This document shows, one piece after another, positions 21,174-32,207 of a DNA stretch of 64,000 nucleotides. Each line of letters begins with the position of its first letter. Position 1 is the stretch's first letter. The DNA is from Caenorhabditis elegans (taxonomy: Eukaryota; Nematoda; Chromadorea; Rhabditida; Rhabditidae). Made by a program: the position numbers and the translations under genes. The stretch lies in assembly GCF_000002985.6 (NCBI RefSeq), contig NC_003283.11, positions 18,291,501 to 18,355,500 of the forward strand. The letters run 5' to 3'. The notes below the pieces were generated by a model, which searched no databases, had not been told where the DNA came from, and saw only the letters and a program-made list of their open reading frames with translations.

Positions 21174-23509
21174 AACAGACTTCAAATTATCGTTCCCGAA
21201 ATGCTCGACAAGCAAACGCGCCCTGTTGAACACCTTCTGCGCATGCATTCAAATTTAGTTTTTTCTTGCTTCCAAATATTTCTATACGGAAAAGTGATAG
21301 TTTCACACTGAATTTGCAAATTATAATGAAAATTTTTAACAAAAAAATTTTTTTTAGTTTTTTAAAAATAAATTCTCAAAAACATTCCGGTTTTTTTTTT
21401 CTAAAAACTTTTTTTTTTTTTTTTAATTCTAAAAACACTGATAAGACTCCAAAGGATCATAAGGGTCCCCCCTTATGAACTGAATCTTCAGCTCCAAAGG
21501 ATCATAAGGGTCCCCCCTTATGACTTGAATCTTCAGCTCCAAAATATCATAAGGGTCCCCCCTTAAGAACTGAATCTTCAGCTCCAAAGGATCACAAGTT
21601 GCTAGATCTGTGCTCAACAATATCTCAGTTCTGGACAAAGATGAAAAGATGCCTACAACTATGAAAACGTTTATTGCTTCAAGCTTAACATGGTTGTAGT
21701 TGAAGGCTTTTTGATACCTCGCCTCTAGAATTGGATACATCCATTTTAAGACGGGAGGTTTTATTGTTCAGAGCCCCAAGGAATGTCGGTTTGACTTATA
21801 GAAAACACCTATTTTGGCAAGAAAATGTATAGAAACAACCAAGTAAGTGATTTCTACAATATCTGATAAATATTTGAAAATTTTTGAAAAAAAAAATTTT
21901 TTCTATTTTTTCAGAAAAAAAATCCTTACAAAAATTTTCAAATTTTTTTTCGAACATTTTTTTTTGAAAACTTTTCAGATTTTGGTTGGATCTTATAGAA
22001 AAATGCAATTTTGGCTGTTTTTTCAGTTAGGATGTTCAGAACACAATTTCAGTCAAAAACCTAAGGTATAGTAGAACTCCTATGTTCCAAAATCGAATTC
22101 ACTTTGGATGCTTACATCTACGTGGAAACATTTTTTACAACAAAGTGATCAACTACAAAGTTGCTTATTGATATTACAACTTTGTAGTTGAACGTTTTCT
22201 ACCAAAAAAATCGGTGGTCGAGATATGGACAGAAAAAGAAGAAGAAAATACAAGCATAAAGTTGCTGAAATTAACACAACTTTATCTCAACCACCGATTT
22301 TTTTGGTAGAAAACGTTCAACTACAAAGTTGTAATATCAATTAAGATAAGCAACTTTGTAGTTGATCACTTTGTTGTAAAAAATGTTTCCACGTAGATGT
22401 AAGCATCCAAAGTTAATTCGATTTTGGAACATAGGAGTTCTACTATACCTTAGGTTTTTGACTGAAATTGTGTTCTGAACATCCTAACTGAAAAAACAGC
22501 CAAAATTGCATTTTTCTATAAGATCCAACCAAAATCTGAAAAGTTTTCAAAAAAAAATTTTCGAAAAAAAATTTGAAAATTTTTGTAAGGGGGACCTTTG
22601 GATTTTTTTTCTGAAAAAATTGAAAAAAAAATTTTTTTCAAAAATTTTCAAATATTTATCAGATATTGGAGAAATCACTTACTTGGTTGTTTCTATACAT
22701 TTTCTTGCCAAAATAGGTGTTTTCTATAAGTCAAACCGACATTCCTTGGGGCTCTGAACAATAAAACCTCCCGTCTTAAAATGGATGTATCCAATTCTAG
22801 AGGCGAGGTATCAAAAAGCCTTCAACTACAACCATGTTAAGCTTGAAGCAATAAACGTTTTCATAGTTGTAGGCATCTTTTCATCTTTGTCCAGAACTGA
22901 GATATTGTTGAGCACAGATCTAGCAACTTGTGATCCTTTGGAGCTGAAGATTCAAGTCATAAGGGGGGACCCTTATGATCCTTTGGAGCTGAAGATTCAA
23001 GTCATAAGGGGGGACCCTTATGATCCTTTGGAGCTGAAGATTCAGTTCATAAGGGGGGACCCTTATGATCCTTTGGAGCTGAAGATTCAGTTCATAAGGG
23101 GGGACCCTTATGATCCTTTGGAGCTGAAGATTCAGTTCTTAAGGGGGGACCCTTATGATATTTTGGAGCTGAAGATTCAGTTCATAAGGGGGGACCCTTG
23201 TGATCCTTTGGAGCTGAAGATTCAGTTCAAAAGGGGGGAACCTTATGATATTTTGGAGTCTTATCAGTGTTTTTAGAATTTGAAAAAAAAAACCGGAATT
23301 TTTTTGAGAATTTATTTTTAAAAAACTAAAAAAAATTTTTTTGTTAAAAATTTTCATTATAATTTGCAAATTCAGTGTGAAACTATCACTTTTCCGTATA
23401 GAAATATTTGGAAGCAAGAAAAAACTAAATTTGAATGCGTGCGCAGAAGGTGTTCAACAGGACGCGTTTGCTTGTCGAGCATTTCGGGAACGATAATTTG
23501 AAGTCTGTA
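21174..23509. repeat. Inverted repeat (palindrome) with 45-bp tandem repeats in its arms
   Basis: The arms run from 21174 (ACAGACTTCAAATTATCG) to about 22218, and from about 22288 to 23509, around a spacer of about 70 bp. Each arm carries the same 45-bp unit in opposite orientation (about 3.5 copies at 21430-21590 and about 7.5 at 22930-23270), so the copy number differs between arms. Read in one frame the unit encodes DPLELKIQVIRGDPY, but this looks incidental. Confidence 0.85.
22925..23272 (+). repeat. 45-bp minisatellite, right arm
   Basis: The unit begins GATCCTTTGGAGCTGAAGAT and ends with AAGGGGGGACCCTTAT. About 7.5 copies occur here, and 3-4 reverse-complemented copies lie at 21430-21590. 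Confidence 0.88.
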
Positions 23510-23752
23510 TACTGAAACACAATAACAAATAATGACAAATAACCATCTGACTGTTCCTCGGTGAGTCGCATTCGGAAATATTTTTCCGTTCGTTCTTGAT
23601 CACTTATTGGGATTAGGGAATTATTACTGAATCCATCTCCAGATCCAGTGTGATGATTATAATGATTCAGAGACGATTTCGGTGCAACTGATGCAGCTGC
23701 TTGACGATGACGGTTGAAAGTGAGATTACGACGAGCTGATCTTGGAGTTCCT
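23510..23752 (-). CDS. Orphan exon-like ORF between two palindromes
   Basis: Read on the minus strand, a TTTTTCAG acceptor (23753 onward) opens a frame of about 80 codons with no stop. It encodes GTPRSARRNLTFNRHRQAAA, a Ser/Asn/His-rich segment, then SDQERTEKYFRMRLTEEQSD. Composition and third-position variation look coding, unlike the Phe/Lys-rich noise nearby. It has no ATG of its own and no clear donor before the palindrome that begins at 23509. It may be a captured gene fragment or an internal exon of a gene whose introns filled with repeats. I do not recognise the family. Confidence 0.45.
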
Positions 23753-23790
23753 CTGAAAAATTTTTCTTCGAAAACATTTTAATACTGCTG

Positions 23791-25545
23791 GATTGTGTAG
23801 GAAATGTAAATTTTAGCATTTTCCGCAGTTTTCATGGCTCAATCATACTCCTGGGCAAGAAAAATACAACAGTCGATTTGGCTTGTTCATAGAAAGTCAG
23901 TACTTCCAAAATGTTCTAGCTCCGCAGGCAGCTGAAATATGAAAAACTTGTCAACTAAAAAGTTGTTAGGAATAGAATGGTCAACAAATTACAAAGTGTA
24001 TCTTTTTGCCATCTTGCCTGGCTGAGCAGGTAGGAGCACCTAATTATGAGTCAAATATCACTAATTTTGACTGATGATATCTCCGTTCTCTGCACAGAAA
24101 GAAAGAAACTTTTAAACATAAAACATGTTCCATAACAAACTGAACAAGTTTGTAGTTGTCATTTTTTTGATATCTTGCTTGCCCGATGTGGGACATGACT
24201 TCGAAAAATTTGATGACCGAGATATGAACAGAAAAAGATGAAGAAAATACAGGCATGAAACTGCCGCAATTAACACAACTTTATCTCGACCATCAAATTT
24301 TTTGAAAAAATATCATCAACTACAAAGTTGTACTTTAGATTAAGATAAACAACTTTGTAGTTGGTCACTTTGTCAGAAAAAATTTTTCAACAAAGATATA
24401 CGCATCCAAAGGAAGTTTGTTTTTTTAAATTAGGGGTTCTACTGAACCCCAGGTTTTTGTCTGAAATTGTGCTCTGAACATCGAAACTGAAAAAAAAATC
24501 AAATTTACATTTTTCTATAACATATGGTCAAATTATGAAAAGTTTTCAAAAAAAAAGTTCGAAAAAATTTTAGAAAAAATCCAAAAAAAATTTTTTTCAA
24601 AAAGTTGTCAAATATTCATCAGATATTGTAAAAATTTGTCTCCCTAATTGTATATATGTATTTTCTTGCCAAATGTGGTGCTTTCGAAAACTAAGAAACT
24701 GTAAAAACCTCTATTCCTCTATCTGATCTACCTACTATGACAGTTTTTCGAAGTCATGTCCGACATCGGGCAAGCAAGATATCAAAAAATTGTCAACTAC
24801 AAACTTGTTCAGTTTGTTATGGAGCATGTTTTATGTTTAAAAGTTTCTTTCTTTCTGTGCAGAGTACGGAGATATCCTCAGTCAAAATTAGTGATATTTG
24901 ACTTATAATTAGGTGCTCCTATCTGCTCAGCTATCCGAGATAACAAAAAGTTACAATAAGTAATTTGTCACTCACTTTATTCCTAACAACTTTTTAGTTG
25001 ATAAGTTCTTCATATTTCAGCTGCCTGCGGAGCTAGAACATTTTGGAAGTACTCACTTTCTACATATGAACAAGCAAAATCGACTGTTGTATTTTTTTGC
25101 CCAGAAGTGTGATTGAGCCATAAAAACTGTGGAAAATACTAAAATACCGTATATTTTCTATTAGTGCTGCATGCAGCACTAATTTCCAAGCCCTTTTTGA
25201 ATGCAGCATTAATTTTCGAACGGCTATTTTCAATTGTACATCATTATTTTTCAGTCACAAAAGTTCATTTTTTAAGCAGAAATTCATTAAAATTGCGAAT
25301 TTTTGTAACAAAAAGACCCAATAACTCAACTACTTTCGTAAATTATCAAAAAAAATCATCAAAAATATTCCCAAAAATATTGAAACTTTCAAGTGTCTTT
25401 TTTAATAGTAAAAGGGGTGCAGCACTAATCGAGACGGCAGCACTATTTTTCGGACCCTTTTTGAATGCAGCACTATTAGAGACTGCAGTACTACTGCAGA
25501 TGCAGCACTAATAGAGAATATACGGTATACATTTTCTACACAATC
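23791..25545. mobile_element. TIR element with diverged arms
   Basis: The left arm (GATTGTGTAGGAAATG at 23791 through about 24230) pairs with the right arm (about 24743 to CTACACAATC at 25545). The right arm is interrupted by a nested 379-bp element at 25147-25525. Removing that element restores the pairing of the end sequences. No coding sequence was seen. Confidence 0.8.
25147..25525. mobile_element. Nested MITE with TA target duplication
   Basis: The TIRs are CCGTATATTTTCTATTAGTG and its near-complement ending ATATACGG. It is flanked by TA on both sides, as expected for Tc1/mariner-type insertion. Inside, the motif GCAGCACTAAT recurs in both orientations. The small ORF across it is an artefact of the repeat. 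Confidence 0.8.
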
Positions 25546-25549
25546 AAGA

Positions 25550-26790
25550 AATTTTCAAAAATTTTGGGAAAAAATTTTCATACCAAAAAATACCAAATTT
25601 TTTTTTCATAAGGGGGTACTTTTATGAATTTTGAATCGAACCATACTTGTGAAATTTCAAAAAAAAAGACTCGAACAGACTTGTTCAACTTGTACTAAGA
25701 AAGGATTCATCATTTGAACTAGTTAATATCTATTCAAAACTTCTTCGTAGGCTACTACTGGGTTCATCCGACGCTTGATTTCTGAAAATGTTTGCAATTT
25801 TCTGAAAGGGTGTAGGAAAAATTAGGTGAAATAATCGAAGAAATTGTTGCATCACTCATTTTCGCAATGTTAAAAATATGCAAGAAATATGTGTGGTCCC
25901 GCACCGATTAAAAATATGTGCAATTTATGTCTAATTTATGTGCCTCCATGCGTAATTTTCACATCGCGAATCACCTGTAGAGCAGAGCGCTTGGGTTCGT
26001 TCCCCACGATTTTATAAACTTTTTGCGTTTTCGATATTTTTTTACAAAACGAGAAGAGAGTATTTAAAACAGGTTTTTTTTTTTTTGAAATTTTTTTAAC
26101 GTATCAAAAATTGTAAAGCATTAACTGTTTGCTATTTTTCATCGTTTTAAATGTCCTGGTCCTTATTTCTGATGCTTTATCGATATGTTTTACCAAATCA
26201 GTGTTTGCAAATCATCTTGTCTTTGAAGCTATGCAGCTCCGCTAAAAAAATCTCACAAAAAAGTGATCAACTAAAAAGATGTAGATAATCACTTTATCTA
26301 CAACTTTTCTGTTGACCACTTTCTTGAAAAAACATTGGTTGCAGATCTGGAAACTTTTGAATAGAGCTACTAATTTTTAGAATATTCAACAAAGTATAAC
26401 GTCTATATCTCTGCAACCTATTAGCACCAGAATCAACCAAGATGATCTACTACGTCACTTTCTTTGAAAGTACCTGAAAATCTTTCAGAATACCGGAAAC
26501 TAGAATGGTAATGAAAACAACATGTTCTCAGACTGTCCCACAATAAGAACAGAGTCGCGACGCGACACGCAACGCGTTGTGAATCTACACCGGCCGTGGC
26601 CGAGTCAAAATTGCCTATTTCGGAAAACTCTTACATTTCAAATGATGGAAACTCGTTTTTTTTAATTTGTGACGTCACAGCACATTTTGAATAATTGCTT
26701 TTCATTGAAGACTGTGAAATTTTTTACATTTTTAAACGAAAATGAATTATAAAAGTTTAGGAAAGTACTCACTAGTTTATAAAAGTACTC
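25550..26790. other. Intergenic repeat-derived sequence
   Basis: AT-rich. It contains a short snapback near 26270-26340 (GTGATCAACTAAAAAGATGT against ACAACTTTTCTGTTGACCAC) and a tRNA B-box-like patch near 25995. No gene was seen. Confidence 0.45.
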
Positions 26791-26794
26791 ACTA

Positions 26795-26853
26795 TTAGGC
26801 GTTAGCGTAGGCTCAAGCTAGGCTTAGGCGTAGGCGTAGGATTAGGCTTAGCC
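26795..26853 (+). repeat. Degenerate telomere-type TTAGGC repeat
   Basis: TTAGGCGTTAGCGTAGGCTC and GGCTTAGGCGTAGGCGTAGG are variants of the nematode telomere unit TTAGGC. A second patch lies at 40064-40110. Confidence 0.7.
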
Positions 26854-27115
26854 ATATAGCAAGCACGTGCACTCTTTGATGAAGACACGTTAACAAATGA
26901 AGTGGGATTGGCGATTTTCAACTTTTATAACAAATTTATCAAACATGTATTATCGGTTTTTTTTGACATTCCTGTATTTAGCAGTAACGCACACTGTTTG
27001 GCAGTCGATATTGTTACAATAGACTGTCATAGAACGCCGTGTAAAAACCAATCGATTATTTCCTTACCGCGTTGCCAAACATCTGTATACCTTCATTCTT
27101 CTATTTTCTGTCGTC

Positions 27116-28244
27116 ATGGGCACGTTGTCTCCTTCTCCAACCGAGCCCCAATTACATACATTGGATATGTTTGATTTGTGAGTTTTTTTCAATTACTTTC
27201 CACTATTAATTTTCACCGTAAGACACCTATTTATGTGCATGACTATTAGAGAGTGCAAATCTAATTGCGCATTGAGGAAAATCGGTAGTTATGTATTAAT
27301 TTTACTCGTATTTTTTTATTCCAGAATATCCCGCTCGTTCTGCTCGGAAACCATAAAAAATCAACTGAAATCACTAAACGTTCGCAATGCGGAGATCAGA
27401 ATAATCCTTCCGCAACACCCTGAAATCCATATCAGTGTAGGCTCTATGTCCGCGGTCCTTGAACGTTCTGCAGCTAATGTAAGGATTATTGATAGAAGTC
27501 GAGAGAACTCGGATGAAAAAACGTTTGATATTACTTCTGGATGCTTGAATTTCACAGAGAGGGACTATCTACTTCATTTCGAGGATGTTATTATTAATCC
27601 AAGAATCAATGTTTCTTGCCATACTTGGGATGAAAGGTTTAATGCTGAAAATTTGCTAAATGGCTTCATTATTCAAGAATTGGATTGCCAGTTCCACACG
27701 TGGAACAAAGACCTCCAAACCGCGTTGAACAATGCTAGAAGCCTAAAGGTGCGATTTATTTAAAACATTCAGAACATAAAAGTTTGAAAACTTCTTTCAG
27801 TTTTTCGTGCTTTTTTCATCATATTCTACACACCATCAAGCTTTTAGTATGAACTTTGAAAGGTTATCAGTTACATTCTGGAGTGACAATCTCAATCTCA
27901 ATACTTTATTGATTTCATCAAGCCCAATTATTGAAATTCTAGGAAGAGATATCAAAGAAAATGACATAAACTTGTTCATAAAGCATTGGATGCTCGGAAT
28001 TCTCAACTATAATCTGAAATACTTGAACATAGTGAAAGTAAATCAGAATTTGAATGAAGAAGCAATTCGCATGGGGATTCGATGCGAGCAAAAGCCAAAA
28101 ACCCTGAAAAGGATTTTCAAGTTCAAGGATCGATATCTGAGAACAAAAAATGTTTACGGTGGCTATGATATTCAAAGAAACGACGGAGTTCGAGCGACGA
28201 TTTCTCATTCACTTGGAAATTTTCATTTCATGGTTTGGGACTAA
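27116..28244 (+). CDS. F-box-associated (FBA_2) protein gene
   Basis: The main exons are 27325-27748 and 27801-28244, joined in phase 0 (AAG|gtgcg, ctttcag|TTT). Before them, 27116-27177 can supply an N-terminus (MGTLSPSPTEPQLHTLDMFD) that joins in phase to ISRSFCSETIKNQLKSLN. This matches the second half of a Caenorhabditis F-box (SFCS.+.K). Downstream come NAEIRIIL, LNGFIIQELDCQFHTWNKDL, PIIEILGRDIKENDINLFIK and HWMLG, then a GIRCEQKP strand and IQRNDGVRATI. This layout fits F-box-associated domain type 2. An AATAAA lies at 28261. The first half of the F-box is not seen, so it is either divergent, in an unidentified exon, or lost. Role by family: ubiquitin-ligase substrate adaptor. Confidence 0.75.
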
Positions 28245-28249
28245 AACGT

Positions 28250-28605
28250 GTGTTGTTGGCGAATAAAAGTTTATGCATATGTATTATAGTTTGAATTTAA
28301 AAAAACCATTTGTCATAGTTGATTGGGACAACCGAAATTCGGAAATCGAGGTACCCAAAAGTGTTTGAAAACACCACGTCGTCCAACTGCACCCAAAAAT
28401 GGCGGGATAAGTATGTTCGATGAACACACGTTCTTACAGAACTTTAGAAAAAATCAAACACTTACAGAAAGCATTGTGGACAATTTTATGAGCTGAGAAA
28501 CTTGAAATAGAGATAACAAACGGGAAAATTTAATTTATTTTCAAATGAGGAAAATAGTTCTATCAGAATTTAACAAAAAAAAATCTTAATAGGTATGTAC
28601 CATAA
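28250..28605. other. Intergenic, no gene seen
   Basis: This lies between the convergent FBA_2 and receptor genes. It has no splice-bounded ORF. Confidence 0.5.
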
Positions 28606-28609
28606 ATGA

Positions 28610-30042
28610 TTAAATTGTCCGCACCCCCGAAGAAACATCGACTTGAGCATTTCTCCTCGGTTTTCTGAATTTGAAAAAATTGAATTTTCCAAACATTCGA
28701 ATCAACTTACATTCCGAGCATCATGGCCAAACATCTTCGATATGGCGGGGAGAAGATGAATAGCGATACCATATTGAGCGACGAGTGACACGAAAACGCG
28801 GCAAGCATGACATTGCTGATAAACTGCGCCTTGCGAAGATCCAACGCCACACTGAGAACAAGAGCGCTGCAAGGCAACGTACAAAGGCATGAAACACCTG
28901 TTTGAACCAGGAGACTTCGAATAGCTTCCTGATGCTTTTCGTAGTTGTGCTGCGAAATTTGTTCCTTCACACGAACCATCATGCGGACCAGGTCGAGATT
29001 AAAGAAAACGAGTGCCAGGAAACAAGAGAACATCTCCAACGCTGTGACGACGTATGCAATTTGAAGAATTGGTGAAGCTATGTAAATTGCAAAGTTGGGA
29101 ACATTTTTAAACCCGCTGTAGTATTCGTGAAGGTTCTGAAATAAGAATATAGTAAAAATACTGAATGATTATAACCGCCATTTTTTTGCCTAGTCCCACC
29201 AGTGGCCCGCATGGTGGGTGTACGCGCTGGTATGGTTTCGTTTGTCTGAGTACTTATCTGACGATGCTCTCCCTATGGATTTGCTGGTGACATACCTTAT
29301 CAATATAATCCATTTGCATGTTTGGCTCCGCCCACGTAAACTGAAGACCCATACACGGTAAAGCCGGAAACACAAGAGCCAACACGCAACACAATGTAAT
29401 GGTACACTTTGGAAAAACATGAACGTTCAGAACATTCGCAAAAACTTGGTGTTTCTTGTAAAAGCAAAGGATCAAGGATTCCGTCTCAGAAAATGCGCAA
29501 ACCCCATGCACTAGCTAGAATGTTTTATATAGTAGGGGTCTAATTACGGAGGAGGGTTACCCAGCAGTAGTGAGCTGGCATTCCGAACCAATTCGACATT
29601 AGACCATATGATGCTATTGAGTTTAGTGGGTAGACCACGGAGATTTGCATCAAGATTGTGAGGTTGAAGTCTGTTATAAGGCATACTATCTGAAATTTAG
29701 AATACTTGATGTTACATAGAAAAGTTAAAAATTTTTTAAAAAGATATATATGGTTAAACCACATATAGGTTGAAAGTGGATCATCGCAAGTTGGTTTAAA
29801 ATTCAAAAGTATTATTAAAAATCTAAATTTTGCTCCAAACTTCAAAAAAATTCAAACATCATTCTACAAACCTGAAAAAGGAGTAGAAACTATCGGAAAT
29901 TTCCAAGATCCCGCAGTTTGAATACTAACACATAGACACCGAAAATGTTTAGGATTAACGAAATTACACCGATTGTATGGTAACAGTTGAGAAGCCAACG
30001 GGGCTCCGTGAAATCCAAGTCATACACTTTTATGAAAGGAAT
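28610..30042 (-). pseudogene. Class-I (sri-like) seven-transmembrane chemoreceptor with one stop codon
   Basis: Five minus-strand exons join in frame: 30042-29872, 29689-29561, 29514-29296, 29135-28711 and 28664-28610. The order is PRWLLNCYHTIGVISLILN (TM1), LRDLGNF, TDFNLTILMQ (TM2), CAFSETESLILCFYKKHQ, several hydrophobic segments and NMVSLFIFSPPYRR near the end, then a tail KPRRNAQVDV. The YYH.IG.ISL.LN, LRDLGNFR..LL.FQ and PPYR features match nematode sri receptors of chemosensory neurons. Exon 1 contains a single TAG (29890-29892) where Tyr is expected, between NFR and FLLLFQ. The other splice sites and frames are intact. The N-terminal exon is uncertain: an exon-like ORF at 30229-30368 could join, but it does not look like the usual sri N-terminus. 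Confidence 0.8.
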
Positions 30043-30369
30043 CTAATCGGGAAAATGAGAGTAATAAGTGAAAATTTTGGTATTTGAGCCAGGTTGTGTT
30101 TTCCGCTGTCGATGCTAGTTCGAAGTTTCGGATAGAAAGAGAAATGCCATGTTTTAGTACTTTTTGTCAAAGTAAAACCGGAAATAATTTGGATTTCGTA
30201 TTTTTGTTTAGCAAGACAACTCACCTGCACGTTTAACCAAAAATGTGTCATGGCAAGTTTTAGTTCCTCAAACTGGTCAGAATCATCATTACTTATATAT
30301 GAAATGAATGTCCATAGTATGTTGCCTATGTAGTCGTTGTAGTATGCACGTGTATTCAGCCCGACCAAC

Positions 30370-30915
30370 GCCTCAAAAATTTTGAGAAATGGCGGGAAAA
30401 ATTATTTGAATTCGCCAAGAGGAATTTCACTGCAGCGCGTGCAAAAATGTCTGCATTTGCGCGTGACAGTGTTTGCACAAATTACACCGAATGGTCGAGC
30501 TGAATACACGTGGTATGTGACGTCACATTCAATAGTCACTAAGAATTCTGGGCGAGGTCTGCCTATTTCGTGGTAAAACCTTTCGAAAACTTTTTGCCGG
30601 GAAATATAATTTTTCTGAGAGAAATATTCAGGAAGAAATTAGGAAGGACAAGGCTGAAATGTATGAGATTCATTACAAAGTAACCTCTAGCTGTAATATC
30701 AGAAACGAGCACAGTTAAGTATAATTTTTCATTTTCGTTTGCCTGATAGTGAGTAGAATAAAGGGAAGTAAATGAAGTAATGGAAAAATATGAATACAAA
30801 TGTTAATAATTGATGGAGGTTTGTGTGGTAAGATAAGAATGTTAATGGATTCTTGTGGTTATGGAGAGATGATGAAGCAAATTGAATCTTGGGGACAATA
30901 ACGGGATCAAAGTAT
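30370..30915. other. Intergenic with a fragment of the central palindromic element
   Basis: At 30436-30486 the string AAAATGTCTGCATTTGCG and its continuation (GTGTTTGCACAAA.TACACC) match 10410-10460 and 10797-10840, so the palindrome-centre element is a dispersed family. No gene was seen. Confidence 0.5.
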
Positions 30916-30920
30916 ACTTA

Positions 30921-31811
30921 TCAGAGAACATTTCTTGTACACTCGGGGGATTTAGTTTCCGTCTGGAGAGATAAAATAACGTTCATCGAATCACAATCAT
31001 AACACTGATTGGCCTTAGAGCATGTGATGTGATCTGACCCATTGAAATCCAGGCAGCTTGGGCACAAGTTCTTCTTCGGTGCATGTCTGGTGGCGAAGAG
31101 GTGCAAGAGTGGGCACATGTTGGATGGGCGATTGCCAGGACAAAAATCACACAGGTAATTGCCCACCGTTTCGTATGCCCACACCCGCACGATCTTCTTA
31201 GCTCTCTTGATCGGAAGTCCGTCCCTTTTAGAATGGTTACTGATATCCTCGTAGGCTCGCTTTCTCTTCTCACGGTCTCTTCCTCTGGCGTACTCGATTT
31301 TTGTCTTCCGAATTCGCTTGTCTTTGTGACGCTCTGGGACCTTCTTCTTTCTTCGATCGACAGGTACTTTTTCCTCTCTTTAGATAGTTGAGGAGACACA
31401 GACATCTCGGGATCCAGAGGGGCGGGGCACGGGAAGAGACGATTTGTGTCGATTTACAAAGTTTTTCTTGTTGGCAGCTTTCCATAAATCGACACAAATC
31501 GTTTTTTTCCAGCGCCCCGCCTTTTGGGTCCCAGAATGTCTTTGTCTCTTCAACTATCTACATTATCTGTACCGGTAATATGCATTAGGTTCTAAAGTTA
31601 CGTCAGCTTTAACAAGAGGTACCCTTTTACAGCCCGTTAAAGCTCAAAAAAATTAAAAGTTACCGATTCAATCCATCCATTTTGTCCACAATTTCATTGA
31701 TCGCATTTATTGGCATGTTGGAACTAAGATCATGATAATTTAATAAAGAAAGTAAAATAAATAAACTAACATCTCGAGCAACTCCAGCCCAGCCGTCAAT
31801 TGTTCAGCCAT
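30921..31811 (-). CDS. Basic, Cys-rich protein with an F-box-like N-terminal stub
   Basis: Three minus-strand exons are consistent in phase. Exon 1 (31811-31771) encodes MAEQLTAGLELLE. Exon 2 (31723-31664) encodes SNMPINAINEIVDKMDGLN, resembling the start of an F-box (compare FDMPKGVLHEIMDNVDL at 19510). Exon 3 (31377-30921) is strongly basic (RRKKKVPERHKDKR, REKRKRAYED, IKRAKKIVRVWAYE). It is followed by a Cys-rich end with CDFC, C-x-x-C-L-D-F and C-x-x-C-D-S pairs that could bind zinc. The total is about 185 residues. The intron between exons 2 and 3 contains a palindromic element, and its acceptor (CTATCTAAAG) is weak. The exon 2-3 join is therefore the least certain point. No family recognised for the C-terminal part. 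Confidence 0.5.
31382..31562. mobile_element. Palindromic MITE with GGCGGGGC arms
   Basis: TAGATAGTTGAGGAGACACA at the left pairs with the complement ending TTCAACTATCTA at the right. The inner arms contain GGGGCGGGGCACGGGAAGAG and TAAATCGACACAAATCG around a loop of about 28 bp. It is flanked by TA. It lies inside the putative intron of the gene above and directly next to its exon 3. Confidence 0.8.
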
Positions 31812-31814
31812 TTT

Positions 31815-32205
31815 TCCTAGTTTATCTTAAAAATACTATTTGGAGGGAAACAATGAAAAGAACAAAAAGTAGCAGGGTTTCTCAAGCAAAACTATCTTCC
31901 AGCAATGTTATATCCTAAAAGCTGCTAAACTTTCACAAGAAACAAACGCGAGAAAATTAATTTCGAAATAATTGATTGGCGCGTTTATTGGCGTTTTTGT
32001 TAGCTGAACCTTTATCAGTAAAATGTTCGAAAAATGGAAGTATTGATAAGAGCAGAAAAAAGAAGTATACTGGTGGAAAAACAAGGATTCGAATTTTGCT
32101 GTACAATATACACGATTCGTATTTTTAAACACTTTCAAAGATTTTCAAACCAGCTTTGTTTTTTTTTCGAATGTTTTGAGTGACTGGCCGAACAAAATCT
32201 GTTTA
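31815..32205. other. Intergenic, no gene seen
   Basis: AT-rich with no convincing exon. Confidence 0.5.
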
Positions 32206-32207
32206 AC

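Larger units (their letters stand above)
20895..25978. mobile_element. Putative large composite inverted-repeat element
   Basis: A 25-bp perfect inverted repeat beginning ACAGGTGATTCGCGATGTG (20895-20919 against 25954-25978) brackets two smaller palindromes (21174-23509 and 23791-25545). Just beyond each end are sequences resembling tRNA promoter boxes (TCGGTGGTTGAGTGGTGAAC at 20859; GGGTTCGTTCCCC near 25995). No transposase ORF was found. The outer pair could instead be two separate copies of a dispersed repeat. Confidence 0.45.

Noticed and set aside
22785-23276. 163-codon ORF with DPLELKIQVIRGDPY repeats
   Set aside because: It is produced by a 45-bp minisatellite inside a palindrome. The mirror arm has a different copy number and shorter frame, and no gene context exists.
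30229-30368. First exon of the sri-like receptor (46 codons ending NVQ|gtgagt)
   Set aside because: Its phase fits, but sri receptors normally have only a short N-terminus before the first membrane segment, and the sequence shows no resemblance. It is left out of the model.
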